A DNA stretch of 64,000 nucleotides from Paraprevotella clara YIT 11840 (GTDB lineage Bacteria; Bacteroidota; Bacteroidia; Bacteroidales; Bacteroidaceae), in the NCBI RefSeq assembly GCF_000233955.1, contig NZ_JH376591.1:1-64000 (forward strand), written 5' to 3'. The notes below the pieces were generated by a model. The model saw only the letters and a program-made list of their open reading frames with translations. It was not told the DNA's origin and searched no databases. How positions within the stretch are numbered: the first letter of the stretch is position 1; the number at the start of each line of letters is the position of its first letter. A program made the translations under genes and the position numbers. Positions 26,794-36,299 of this stretch are shown here, piece after piece.

Positions 26794-27636
26794 ATGAGGT
26801 TGATAAAAATGACAGGTGGTTTGGGAAACCAAATGTTCATTTATGCCATGTACTTGAAGATGAAGACAATTTTTCCGGATGTTAGGATAGACCTTTCGGA
26901 TATGGTTCATTATCAAGTTCATTATGGTTATGAAATGAATAAAGTATTTCATCTTCCCCGAACGGAATTTTGTATCAACCGGAGTTTAAAGAAAATCATA
27001 GAGTTTTTGTTGTTTAAGACTATATTGGAACGGAAACAGGGTGGTTCGCTTGTGCCTTACACCCGTAAGTATCATTGGCCATGGATTTATTTTAAAGGCT
27101 TTTATCAGTCTGAGAAATATTTTGCCGGTATAGAAAAGGAAGTGCGCGAAGCCTTTGTATTCGATATTCGCAGGGCAAGCAGAAGGAGCCTTCGAGCGAT
27201 GCAGGAGATTAAAGCCGACCCGCATGCCGTGTCCATACATGTCAGGAGAGGAGATTATCTTTTGGAAAAACACTGGAAGGCGTTAGGGTGTATTTGTCAA
27301 AGTTCTTATTATCTCAATGCGTTGGCAGAATTGGAGAAGAGAGTGAAACATCCTCACTATTATGTTTTTTCGGAAGATCTGAATTGGGTACGTCAGAATT
27401 TGCCATTGATAAAAGCCGAATTCATTGATTGGAACAAAGGGGAGGACAGTTGGCAGGACATGATGCTGATGAGCCATTGCCGCCACCATATTATATGCAA
27501 TAGTACTTTCAGTTGGTGGGGAGCGTGGTTGAATCCGTTGCCGGACAAAATAGTGATTGCCCCGGAACGCTGGACGCAGACGACAGATAGTGCGGACGTG
27601 GTGCCGGAAAGCTGGTTGAAGGTCTCGATTGGTTAA
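26794..27636 (+). CDS. Family 11 alpha-1,2-fucosyltransferase
   Basis: About 280 residues. The GT11 entry motif MTGGLGNQMFIYAMYL, the GDP-fucose-binding HVRRGDY (about residue 150) and the C-terminal NSTFSWWGAWLN are all present. Family members transfer L-fucose from GDP-fucose in alpha-1,2 linkage, often to galactose. The ATG at 26794 with AAAGG just upstream is preferred to the GTG at 26788. It is the first gene of the right operon, which lacks a promoter in the present orientation of the element and so should be OFF. Confidence 0.92.
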   Translation: MRLIKMTGGLGNQMFIYAMYLKMKTIFPDVRIDLSDMVHYQVHYGYEMNKVFHLPRTEFCINRSLKKIIEFLLFKTILERKQGGSLVPYTRKYHWPWIYFKGFYQSEKYFAGIEKEVREAFVFDIRRASRRSLRAMQEIKADPHAVSIHVRRGDYLLEKHWKALGCICQSSYYLNALAELEKRVKHPHYYVFSEDLNWVRQNLPLIKAEFIDWNKGEDSWQDMMLMSHCRHHIICNSTFSWWGAWLNPLPDKIVIAPERWTQTTDSADVVPESWLKVSIG

Positions 27637-27645
27637 GTGAATGAA

Positions 27646-28560
27646 ATGACGAGTAAAGTGAACCGATATATTTTTCATAAAATAGTCTGTGCCGTACGGG
27701 ATTTGCCGAGGACATTCCGGAGACTTCCCACTCCCCGGTTGATAATGACGCTTTTGGTGAAAAATGAAGAAGAGTTATTGGAAAAGAATCTGTTGTTCCA
27801 TAAGGCTATGGGAGTGGATGCTTTTATTGTAACAGATAACAATTCGGCAGACGGAACCTACGGAATTATCGAAAAGTATCGTCGGAAAGGATGGGTGGTG
27901 GACGTGATAAGGGAAACTGCTACGGGCTATGAACAAAAAGAGTGGGTAGACCGGATGATATGGAGGGCCAAGACGTCTTTCGGGGCGGATTGGGTGATTA
28001 ATGCAGACGCGGATGAATTCTGGTATGCTCCCTCCGGGTCGTTGAAAAAAGAGTTAAGCAAGTCTCGTGCCAATGTGCTGACTTGCGAGGTGAGAAGCAT
28101 GTATCCCGAAGAAGACAAACCTTTTTGGCAATGGTCTAAGGCCGTGCGGCCTGTAACCGATCTGGAAGCGTATGATTTGTCGTTGTATTCCTTGTTCGAA
28201 CGCCAGAACCGTAAGGTAATTCACCGGACTGACGGTTACCTGCAAATATCCATGGGAAACCATAAGGTGAGGATGTTGCCTCAATATGCAAAGTCCTCGG
28301 CGATTCGTGTTTATCATTATAATGTGCGCGGCCGTCGTCAGTTTATGGATAAAATGGTGAATGGCGGTGTACAATTGAAAGAACATAAGGGCAGACATGG
28401 CGGTCGTCATTGGAGGTATTTTTACCGACTTTATAAAGAAGGTTTGCTGGAAGAAGAGTACGACCGGGTGATAGGGAAGCCGCATTTTGAGGAATTGTGC
28501 AAATGTGGATATATTTATGCGGACGAGACGATTCGTGATGTTTTCAATTCGATAAACTGA
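27646..28560 (+). CDS. Glycosyltransferase, family 2/92-like
   Basis: About 304 residues. The core begins LIMTLLVKNEEELLEKNLLF, then VTDNNSADGTYGI and the metal site WVINADADEFWYAP. This layout belongs to the Glyco_tranf_2_4/GT92-like group with D-x-D in NADADEF. Start ATG 27646, 9 bp after the fucosyltransferase stop; GTG 27637 is possible. Sugar and acceptor unknown. Second gene in the right operon. Confidence 0.82.
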   Translation: MTSKVNRYIFHKIVCAVRDLPRTFRRLPTPRLIMTLLVKNEEELLEKNLLFHKAMGVDAFIVTDNNSADGTYGIIEKYRRKGWVVDVIRETATGYEQKEWVDRMIWRAKTSFGADWVINADADEFWYAPSGSLKKELSKSRANVLTCEVRSMYPEEDKPFWQWSKAVRPVTDLEAYDLSLYSLFERQNRKVIHRTDGYLQISMGNHKVRMLPQYAKSSAIRVYHYNVRGRRQFMDKMVNGGVQLKEHKGRHGGRHWRYFYRLYKEGLLEEEYDRVIGKPHFEELCKCGYIYADETIRDVFNSIN

Positions 28561-28568
28561 TTTTTAAT

Positions 28569-30482
28569 ATGATGCATATAGCATTTACCATAGACAACCG
28601 GTTCGTTCGTCCTTGTGCGGTAACGATGGTATCGGTTTTACGGAACAATGTCCCGTATGAAATAGTATTTCATGTCATAGGATTGAATCTACATCAAGAG
28701 GATGTGGCTTTTTTCTCTGCGTTGTGCGACTCTTATGGTGCGAAAGTGTTCTTTTATGAAGTGGCGGAAGAAAAGATGAAGGCTTATGAAGTGACATGGG
28801 AGAAGCAGCGCTTGTCGAAAGTCGTGTTTTTCCGTTGTCTGTTATCTTCCATATTGCCGATGTCCGTGTCCAAGGTCTTGTATTTGGATTGTGATGTGTT
28901 GGTTTTATCTTCATTGTATGGTTTATGGGAGACAGACCTTACGGGAGTTGCTTTGGCCGGAGTTCCGGATAGCTTTACCGTCAATCCGGTGCATTGTCGT
29001 CGTTTGCATTATGCACCGTCTTATAACTATTTCAACGGAGGGGTCTTGTTGCTGAATCTGGAGTATTGGAGAGCACATGAGGTGGAACGTCTGTGTGCGG
29101 AACATTATCGCATGTATTCGGACAGGATTGTCTATAATGACCAAGACTTGCTGAACAGTTTGCTTCACGAACGTAAAAGGCTGTTGGATATGAAATGGAA
29201 TGTCCAAGAGGGCGCCTACCGTAGGCCAAAGGGTAAGCCGGCCAGTTGGGTTCCTCCCTATGTCGAAACGATTACCCGTCCGGCCATTTTGCATTATTCC
29301 GGGCGCAAGCCTTGGCAATACCACTGCATGCATCCTTTGCGACAGTTGTATTTCGAATACGAGAGCCTGCTTCCCGGTGTGGAGAAGAAAAATGACGGGT
29401 GGGCGGTGCGTTTGCATCGTTTTGTCCACTTCCTGCCTTATACCTTGGGGATAAAAAGCGAGAAATATATAGATATACGTTACTGTAGTTCGGGCGAAAA
29501 AACAAGTGAGACTCGGTCCGCTCCGTTAATCAGTATTGTCGTACCGGTTTACAATGTGGAACGATATGTAGAGAAATGTATCCGTTCTTTGCAAGGACAG
29601 ACATACGGCCACATAGAAGTTATTCTCGTGGACGATGCTTCTACGGACGGTTCTTATGACATGTGTAAAGCTGCAATAGGAGGGGATTCGCGTTTCAAGC
29701 TGATTCGTCATCCTGTCAATCAGGGAGTTGCCGGGGCGCGTAATCTGGGTCTATCTGTGGCAACGGGAGAACTCTTGGGTTTTGTGGATCCGGACGATTG
29801 GATAGAGCAGGATATGTATGCGCTTTTGTACGATGCTTATGTTGTTTCAGGGGCGGATATTGTGCAGTGCGGCTATTATTTGCATTTACAGAGTGGAAAT
29901 ATTCAGAAGTGTGCTGTGGGAAAGAATGAATGTTGGGGTACGCGGGAGGCTTTGGAACTTTTATTCCAAGACCGGCTCATCAAGAATTATTTATGGAACA
30001 AACTTTATAAGAGGAAGCTTTTCGACGGAGTTTCGTTTCCTGTGGGCAGGACGTTTGAGGATATTTTGACGTTGCCTGAGGTGTTCGGACGTGCGAAGAC
30101 GGTTTATGTGGCCGGAGATATAACCTATCATTATGTAGAGCGCCACAAAAGTATTGTCACCAAAGCTTTCCGACAAAACCAATGGGATGATTATTTATAT
30201 GCGTTGGATGTCAAACACAGCCGTGCCAAGGCTTTAGGGCTTTGGAAGGATTCCGACCGCTTTCTGGCCAACATGTATTTACGCATTCTGGATCGTTCTT
30301 TAAGCGAAGACGGGAGCGACAAGAAGCGAAAGGTTTTGATGGAGTATTTGAGAAAGAATGTAAGCGGCGTTCCGTTGTTGACGAAGTCTCCTTATTTGGC
30401 TTTTCGCCGCTTCCTTTGCTTGCATCATTTTGATTTATATAAGGGTGCCACCTTATTTTTCGCGAAGTTTAAAAAGAAATAA
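28569..30482 (+). CDS. Bifunctional glycosyltransferase: GT8-GT2 fusion
   Basis: A 637-residue protein with two transferase domains. Residues 1 to about 305 are GT8: IAFTIDNRFVRPCAVTMVS, metal motif LYLDCDVLVLSS, YFNGGVLLLNLEYWRAH, YNDQDLLN, HYSGRKPWQY. Residues about 320-637 are GT2: ISIVVPVYNVERYVEKC, VDDASTDGSYD, GFVDPDDWIEQD. Neither domain has lost its metal-site acids, so both may be active and add two successive sugars. The GT8 half is close to the separate gene at 24564, including the tail (LPYTLGIKSEKYI versus LPFYIGMRKAKYI). Third gene in the right operon. No frameshift signs at the join. Confidence 0.9.
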   Translation: MMHIAFTIDNRFVRPCAVTMVSVLRNNVPYEIVFHVIGLNLHQEDVAFFSALCDSYGAKVFFYEVAEEKMKAYEVTWEKQRLSKVVFFRCLLSSILPMSVSKVLYLDCDVLVLSSLYGLWETDLTGVALAGVPDSFTVNPVHCRRLHYAPSYNYFNGGVLLLNLEYWRAHEVERLCAEHYRMYSDRIVYNDQDLLNSLLHERKRLLDMKWNVQEGAYRRPKGKPASWVPPYVETITRPAILHYSGRKPWQYHCMHPLRQLYFEYESLLPGVEKKNDGWAVRLHRFVHFLPYTLGIKSEKYIDIRYCSSGEKTSETRSAPLISIVVPVYNVERYVEKCIRSLQGQTYGHIEVILVDDASTDGSYDMCKAAIGGDSRFKLIRHPVNQGVAGARNLGLSVATGELLGFVDPDDWIEQDMYALLYDAYVVSGADIVQCGYYLHLQSGNIQKCAVGKNECWGTREALELLFQDRLIKNYLWNKLYKRKLFDGVSFPVGRTFEDILTLPEVFGRAKTVYVAGDITYHYVERHKSIVTKAFRQNQWDDYLYALDVKHSRAKALGLWKDSDRFLANMYLRILDRSLSEDGSDKKRKVLMEYLRKNVSGVPLLTKSPYLAFRRFLCLHHFDLYKGATLFFAKFKKK

Positions 30483-30506
30483 TCATTTATTGTTATTGGA
30501 ATCAGG

Positions 30507-31583
30507 ATGGAAAATACACCTTCGTTTGCGGTCACGGAAGGGCCGTTGGTGACATTGGTTGTACCCATGTACAACGTAGCCCCCTATTTGGAGCGTTGTT
30601 TGCGTTCATTGGAAAGGCAGACTTATCGGAACATAGAGGTTATAATTATGGATGACTGTTCCACAGACGGGAGTCTGGATATAGCCAGTAAGATGGCTGC
30701 GTCAGACATGCGTTTTAAGGTTTTCAGTATGCCCCGGAACTCTGGAGCTGGCGATGCGCGGCAGGCGGCTATAGAAAAGTCCTCCGGTGAATTCGTCGGT
30801 TTCGTAGATGCAGACGATTATGTAGATGTGGATTTTGTAGCACTGCTTTATGGACTCATAATAAAGACGGGGGCGGATGTAGCGTGTTGCCAGCATTACT
30901 TTTATGATGAGGCGCACCAGCGTTTGACTACGCCATGGGCTTATGACGATAAAATTGTGTGCCTATCGCCTTGTGAGGCCATGCGTAAGATGAAGAGTTA
31001 TGATCAAATGGATGAAGGACTGTGGAACAAGTTGTGTAGGCGTGAAATCGTCGTAAGGCATAGGATGGAGACTTTTCCGTTCGAGGACGCCTTCGTGTTA
31101 TACAAATACATTCCGGAAGCGGAGAGTGTGGCTTTGTGTTGTGTCCCACTTTATTATTACTACCAACGCGACGGGTCGCTCATGCATACCGATTATACGC
31201 CTTATAAAGCTTTTGCCCGATATAAGCTGGAAATATTAAAAGACAAGGCTATCAGGGGAACGGAAAGATTGGAAACCGGAATAGCCCTCTATTATATCCG
31301 GAAAGGGCTGAAGCTTTTGCGGGAGTTTGGGCTGTTGGGGCAAACAGCCGACGTTTCGGAAGCTTGTCGGGGGGTGCTGGAGTGTTTGCATGAATTCGAC
31401 TATGTCTCAGATATGGAGCTGGGGGGTAAGGATTTGATTGCAAGGCGTTGTGTTTATAAACGTTTGTGGAGGTATTTGGAATTGAACCGAAAGTTTGTAG
31501 CTACGTTTCGGAAACGTAAGATGGAGAAAGTGTGCCACAAGTATTCATTGCAGACGATGGAGGTATTTCAGAAAGGATTATGA
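30507..31583 (+). CDS. Family 2 glycosyltransferase
   Basis: A 358-residue GT-A transferase: VTLVVPMYNVAPYLERC, MDDCSTDGSLDI, GFVDADDYVDVDF. It resembles the C-terminal half of the preceding fusion protein. Fourth gene in the right operon, 24 bp after the fusion. Donor and acceptor unknown. Confidence 0.86.
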   Translation: MENTPSFAVTEGPLVTLVVPMYNVAPYLERCLRSLERQTYRNIEVIIMDDCSTDGSLDIASKMAASDMRFKVFSMPRNSGAGDARQAAIEKSSGEFVGFVDADDYVDVDFVALLYGLIIKTGADVACCQHYFYDEAHQRLTTPWAYDDKIVCLSPCEAMRKMKSYDQMDEGLWNKLCRREIVVRHRMETFPFEDAFVLYKYIPEAESVALCCVPLYYYYQRDGSLMHTDYTPYKAFARYKLEILKDKAIRGTERLETGIALYYIRKGLKLLREFGLLGQTADVSEACRGVLECLHEFDYVSDMELGGKDLIARRCVYKRLWRYLELNRKFVATFRKRKMEKVCHKYSLQTMEVFQKGL

Positions 31584-31614
31584 AGGAATAGATAAAAGCA
31601 AAAAAGATAGTGGA

Positions 31615-32583
31615 ATGATAAAGATAGCTTTGTGTACGGATACTTATTATATGATGGCCTGTGGTCCTTGTGTGGTTTCGATTTTTGAGCACCACCGTGA
31701 GCAGCCTTGTCATATTTACGTGATAACGAAATCGTTGCCGCAAGTAGATGTAGAGGGTTTGGAACAGATTGCCGCCAGGTATGGCGGACGTCTGACGGTC
31801 AAGACTATTCATCCGGAGATTCTGCAAGGCCTGAAAGTGAGCGATAGGTTCAGAGAGTCCATATACTACCGTTTCCTTTTGCCGGATTTGTTTCCGGACG
31901 AGGAGAAGATGCTTTATATGGATTGCGATATTCTGGTAAACGATTCGTTGCAGGAACTTTGGAGGACGGACATTGAAGGCTATGCGTGCGCGGTGGTGGA
32001 GGATCAGGAGGCTGATGACATTACTTTGCAAAACAGGATTGGAGTGTATGGTGCGCCTTATTTTAACTCGGGGGTACTGTTGGTCAATATGGACTATTGG
32101 CGGAAGCATAATGTGGCATGTCGGTTGGTGGAGTTCATCCGGGAACATCCGGAGAAGTGCCTTTTTCCGGATCAGGATGCTTTGAACGTGGTGCTGCACG
32201 GAACGGTGAAATACCTCCCATACGGATATAATTTTCAAGATTTGTGGTATACGCGAGATTATCAATGGATCAGGTTGCACGCCTCTAAATTCAAGGAAGT
32301 GGAGCGATGGAAAGAGCATCCGGTTGTGGTGCATTTTGCAGGTGGGGGCAAACCGTGGAAAAAGGATTGCAATCATCCTTTCACGGCATATTATTTGGAG
32401 TGTTTGGCTAAGACGAAATGGACGGTAGCCTGTTATAAGAAAGTGAGGGAAGAATGTACACCTTTGTACGGAGGAAGTTCCAAGACCTCACATAAATATA
32501 TCCGGAGATTCAACCGCCTTTTGGCTGTTTTTGTCATCGAAACAATAGCTTTTGTCGTGTATTGGTTCTGCTCGATGAGGTGA
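31615..32583 (+). CDS. Family 8 glycosyltransferase
   Basis: A 322-residue retaining transferase: IALCTDTYYMMACGPCVVS, metal motif LYMDCDILVND, YFNSGVLLVNMDYWRKH, PDQDALN and C-terminal VHFAGGGKPWKK. The extreme C-terminus is hydrophobic (LLAVFVIETIAFVVYWF), a likely membrane anchor absent from the other GT8 genes here. Last gene in the right operon. Confidence 0.9.
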   Translation: MIKIALCTDTYYMMACGPCVVSIFEHHREQPCHIYVITKSLPQVDVEGLEQIAARYGGRLTVKTIHPEILQGLKVSDRFRESIYYRFLLPDLFPDEEKMLYMDCDILVNDSLQELWRTDIEGYACAVVEDQEADDITLQNRIGVYGAPYFNSGVLLVNMDYWRKHNVACRLVEFIREHPEKCLFPDQDALNVVLHGTVKYLPYGYNFQDLWYTRDYQWIRLHASKFKEVERWKEHPVVVHFAGGGKPWKKDCNHPFTAYYLECLAKTKWTVACYKKVREECTPLYGGSSKTSHKYIRRFNRLLAVFVIETIAFVVYWFCSMR

Positions 32584-33298
32584 TGGTATTTATTGCGCGA
32601 AATGTAAGTTCTAAAGCTCCGGATAATACTTATAAGATTCCGAAATGTAGCAAAATGACAAAGAAAAGTAGCAAGGCCGGAATGAAAAGATGTGATCTGT
32701 ATGTTTTTGAGCCCCTTGTAATGACATATTTTAATCTTTCTTTATATTTTTTCATGCAAGAAAGGGCATAACAGAAGATTAATCTCATGAAAGAAAAAAA
32801 TCACTTGGCGCAGAAAACACTTTTTTTCTCCTCATATCGGGGCGAAGACGTCTGTTGATGGTGAAATGTTCGGGCGTAAAACGGGAGTTCACGTACGGTC
32901 TGGAGCTGATTTTTATGCTGGTTGACAGGCTGTAGTGCTCCAAAAACGGGAAGCACGATGTAACCTTATGCTGCATATTTTCTGACACGTAGTCGGGAGG
33001 CGTGCGGGCAAATGGTTGGAGGCAATGTCGCAAAGCGGTGTTTTCCTTCCGAAAGGCATCAAAAAGTCAAAAGCCGGACGCGTGAGACTGCGTTATTTGC
33101 CGTCAGGGCGACCGACGGACGGAAATGAGCGATTCTCATGATAGTGAGATTGTCATTTTGACATTTTGCAAACTTGATGCACGGATTAGGTTGTCCGGCT
33201 GTGGGGCGGTGGTGGCGCATAGGCCATGCAGACCGGATGAATGTGAGTAAAATATGATAAAAAATAACGTCGTGGTTGGTCACTTGGAGAGAAATGCC
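32584..33298. other. Non-coding stretch before the ABC exporter
   Basis: About 715 bp without a convincing gene; the short open frames have no family resemblance and no ribosome sites. No clear terminator after the right operon and no copy of the recombination-site arms is seen here. Confidence 0.5.
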
Positions 33299-33306
33299 TA
33301 CCTTTG
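33276..33306 (+). promoter_or_regulatory. Promoter of the ABC exporter operon
   Basis: TTGG at 33276-33279 and TACCTTTG at 33299-33306 followed by CACC, with 19-bp spacing; the start codon is 27 bp further. It is fixed, so the exporter and its two transferases do not depend on the switch. Confidence 0.65.
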
Positions 33307-33332
33307 CACCAATCCATTCATTTGAAATATAT

Positions 33333-35168
33333 ATGATTAAAGAATTTTTCTCCTTGCTCAAGCGGTATATGAAACCTTATCGTAAATATCTGACTTGGGC
33401 TGTCATATTGAATTTTTTATCGCAATGGCTTAACGTTTTTTCGTTTGCAGCCTTGGTGCCGATTTTGAATATCTTGTTTAAGATCGATACGACAAAGTAT
33501 GAATATATGCCGATGGATATCCATCATCTGAATAAGGATGTCTTAATCAATAACGGGTATTATTTCATTAATTATATTATTGAACAGAATGGGGCTTTCG
33601 TTACGTTGATATTCATGGGGCTTATTCTGATTGTGATGACATTACTGAAAACTACCGGGTATTTTGCTTCCGCGGCTGTGATGGTGCCTCTTCGTACAGG
33701 AATTGTACGTGATATCCGTATTGAAGTGTATAATAAGGTGTTGAGGTTACCGTTGAGCTTTTTCTCGGAGGAACGCAAGGGGGATATCATCGCCAGAATG
33801 AGTGCGGATGTGTCTGTGGTGGAGAATTCGCTGACGAGTTCGCTTGATATGTTGATTCGCAACCCGATAGCTTTGGTCGTTTGTTTTATTACGCTGTTTA
33901 CCGTAAGTTGGCAACTGACATTGTTCGTGCTTGTCATTCTTCCTTTGGCCGGTTGGGTTATGGGATCGGTAAGCCGTAAATTGAAAAGTCAGTCGGTGGT
34001 GGCTCAGGGACAATGGGGAGACATCATGTCTCAGTTGGATGAAACCTTGGGGGGCCTTCGGATTATCAAGGCCTTCATTGCAGAGCGTAAGATGTCGGAA
34101 CGGTTTGCTAAAATCAACAATGGATTCCGGGATGCCATGAATGCGATGGTTATCCGTCAGAGTTCTGCTCATCCGATGAGCGAGTTTTTGGGTACTTGCG
34201 TGATTGTGATCGTATTATGGTTTGGCGGCGCATTGATTTTGAATCAGTATTCCCCGATAGATGCCGCTATGTTTATTTTCTATCTGGTGATTCTTTACAG
34301 CATCATCAATCCTCTGAAAGAATTCTCCAAGGCTTTTTATAATATTCCTTTGGGTTTGGCCAGCATGGAGCGTATTGATATGATCTTGAAGGCGGAGAAC
34401 CATATCAAGGAGCCGGAAAGGCCCTTGCCTTTGACAGACTTTGAGCATGAGCTGGAGTTCCGTGACGTTTCCTTTAGTTATATTGAAGGCCGGCAGGTCT
34501 TGAAGCATGTAAACCTGAAGGTGCAGAAAGGAAAGACGGTGGCCTTGGTGGGACAGTCCGGTTCCGGAAAGTCTACTTTAGTTGATTTAGTGCCTCGTTA
34601 TCATGATGTGGGTGAAGGAGCCTTGCTTATAGACGGGAAGAACGTGAAGGATGTATCTATTCCGGCTTTGCGTTCTCTGATCGGTAATGTGAACCAAGAA
34701 GCCATTCTGTTCAACGATACGTTCTATAATAATATTACGTTCGGCGTGGAGAATGCGACGATGGAGCAGGTTATCGAGGCTGCCAAAATAGCCAACGCGC
34801 ACGATTTCATCATGGAATCCGAGAAAGGGTATGATACGATGATCGGCGACCGTGGAGGCCGTTTGTCGGGCGGGCAGCGGCAGCGTGTCAGCATAGCCCG
34901 TGCCATCCTGAAGAATCCGCCGATATTGATACTGGATGAGGCGACTTCCGCATTGGATACGGAGTCGGAGCGGTTGGTACAAGAGGCGTTGGAACGCTTG
35001 ATGAAATCGCGTACGACCATTGCGATTGCGCACCGGCTTAGTACGATTAAGAATGCGGATGAAATATGTGTGCTTTACGAAGGAGAGATTGTAGAGCGCG
35101 GGACGCATGAAGAACTCATAGCCTTGAACGGCTATTACAAGAAACTAAACGATATGCAAAGTCTCTGA
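33333..35168 (+). CDS. MsbA-like ABC exporter
   Basis: A 611-residue half-transporter with an N-terminal six-helix membrane domain (about 1-330) and a C-terminal ATPase. Walker A GQSGSGKST is at about 407, signature LSGGQRQR at about 510, Walker B ILILDEA at about 530, with the switch His in IAHRLST. It is the type that flips lipid A-core or other lipid-linked glycans across the inner membrane. Start 33333 (MIKEFFSLL) is chosen because the upstream in-frame extension overlaps the promoter. It is followed by two glycosyltransferases on the same strand. Confidence 0.9.
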   Translation: MIKEFFSLLKRYMKPYRKYLTWAVILNFLSQWLNVFSFAALVPILNILFKIDTTKYEYMPMDIHHLNKDVLINNGYYFINYIIEQNGAFVTLIFMGLILIVMTLLKTTGYFASAAVMVPLRTGIVRDIRIEVYNKVLRLPLSFFSEERKGDIIARMSADVSVVENSLTSSLDMLIRNPIALVVCFITLFTVSWQLTLFVLVILPLAGWVMGSVSRKLKSQSVVAQGQWGDIMSQLDETLGGLRIIKAFIAERKMSERFAKINNGFRDAMNAMVIRQSSAHPMSEFLGTCVIVIVLWFGGALILNQYSPIDAAMFIFYLVILYSIINPLKEFSKAFYNIPLGLASMERIDMILKAENHIKEPERPLPLTDFEHELEFRDVSFSYIEGRQVLKHVNLKVQKGKTVALVGQSGSGKSTLVDLVPRYHDVGEGALLIDGKNVKDVSIPALRSLIGNVNQEAILFNDTFYNNITFGVENATMEQVIEAAKIANAHDFIMESEKGYDTMIGDRGGRLSGGQRQRVSIARAILKNPPILILDEATSALDTESERLVQEALERLMKSRTTIAIAHRLSTIKNADEICVLYEGEIVERGTHEELIALNGYYKKLNDMQSL

Positions 35169-35243
35169 CACATCCGGCTCAACTCGTGAGAGCGGCGGCT
35201 GTCGGGATAAAAAGAGGTTGTATTTTAATTTATTGTGAAAAAG

Positions 35244-36287
35244 ATGGTGAATGATAAGGTGGTTCAAGAGGCTGGGAGCGGGAAAATACTTTCCATAGTA
35301 ATACCAACCTATAATATGGAAAAATATCTGCCTGTCTGTCTGGATTCTGTGACCGATGAGCTTGTCAGTGATAGACTTGAAGTCATAGTGGTGAATGACG
35401 GCAGCACGGACGGGTCTTTGGACATTATTCGTCGATATGAACAGAAACGGCCTGATTTGATTAAAGTCATAGACAAGGCCAACGGACATTATGGCTCTTG
35501 TGTGAATGCCGGATTAGGAATTGCAACCGGAAAGTATTTCAAAATATTGGATGCTGACGATTGGTTCGATACTTCGGCGTTAGTGGAGTTTTTGCAGAAG
35601 TTGGAGACTTGTGATACCGATTTGGTGATAACGTTAAGGGTGGATGAGATCTTTGACAAAGACAAGAAGGTGGATGAGATCAAGCATTCTTTCTGCTCCG
35701 TGTTTAAGGATCATGTCTATCGGACGGATGAATTTTATATCCGTACGCATGCCTATGAGGCTGAATTTGGCATGAATGGCATGGCTTATAAGACATCCCT
35801 TCTTAAAGAAATGAATTTCCGTTTGCTGGAAGGGATAAATTATACGGATACGTTGTATTGTTTTCTGCCCTATTCCCGTGTGAAAGACTTTATTGTGTAT
35901 GACTTGTATCTTTACCATTACCGTATGGGAAGGGAGGGGCAGTCGGTAGATACGGAGAGCCAGAAAAAGAATCTGATGCAGATCGTTCACATGGTAGAGG
36001 CTATGTTTGAAAAGATGGACGAGGAAAACGTGGGGAAGCATGTGAGAAAGAATCAGGCTTATTTTGTTGATGGAGCCGTAAATTTCTGCCTCCTCAGTCT
36101 GAAAATGCAGTCGAGAATCTCTTCTTCGGATTACTCGGAGTTCGAGAAGCTGATAAAACATATAAAAACCTATCGTGTACGCCATAAATTATTTAAAAAA
36201 TGGTATTTAAAGTTATGGTGGGTTACAGAAAAGGCTGTGGTGTTGGATTATGCACTTAGATTTCATTCTTTTGTCAGTGTAAAATAA
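35244..36287 (+). CDS. Family 2 glycosyltransferase
   Basis: About 347 residues: LSIVIPTYNMEKYLPVCL, VVNDGSTDGSLDI, HYGSCVNAGLGIATGKYF, ILDADDWFDTSAL. It is the paralogue of the switch-controlled gene at 21670, with shared segments through the acceptor half as well (ISDYDLYLYHYRMGREGQS-like stretch). A GTG start at 35235 is also possible. It follows the ABC exporter by 75 bp. Confidence 0.86.
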   Translation: MVNDKVVQEAGSGKILSIVIPTYNMEKYLPVCLDSVTDELVSDRLEVIVVNDGSTDGSLDIIRRYEQKRPDLIKVIDKANGHYGSCVNAGLGIATGKYFKILDADDWFDTSALVEFLQKLETCDTDLVITLRVDEIFDKDKKVDEIKHSFCSVFKDHVYRTDEFYIRTHAYEAEFGMNGMAYKTSLLKEMNFRLLEGINYTDTLYCFLPYSRVKDFIVYDLYLYHYRMGREGQSVDTESQKKNLMQIVHMVEAMFEKMDEENVGKHVRKNQAYFVDGAVNFCLLSLKMQSRISSSDYSEFEKLIKHIKTYRVRHKLFKKWYLKLWWVTEKAVVLDYALRFHSFVSVK

Positions 36288-36299
36288 CTATTAGTATCA

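Noticed and set aside
32562-33033. Short open frames after the right glycosyltransferase operon
   Set aside because: No ribosome sites, no resemblance to known proteins, and they overlap each other on opposite strands.
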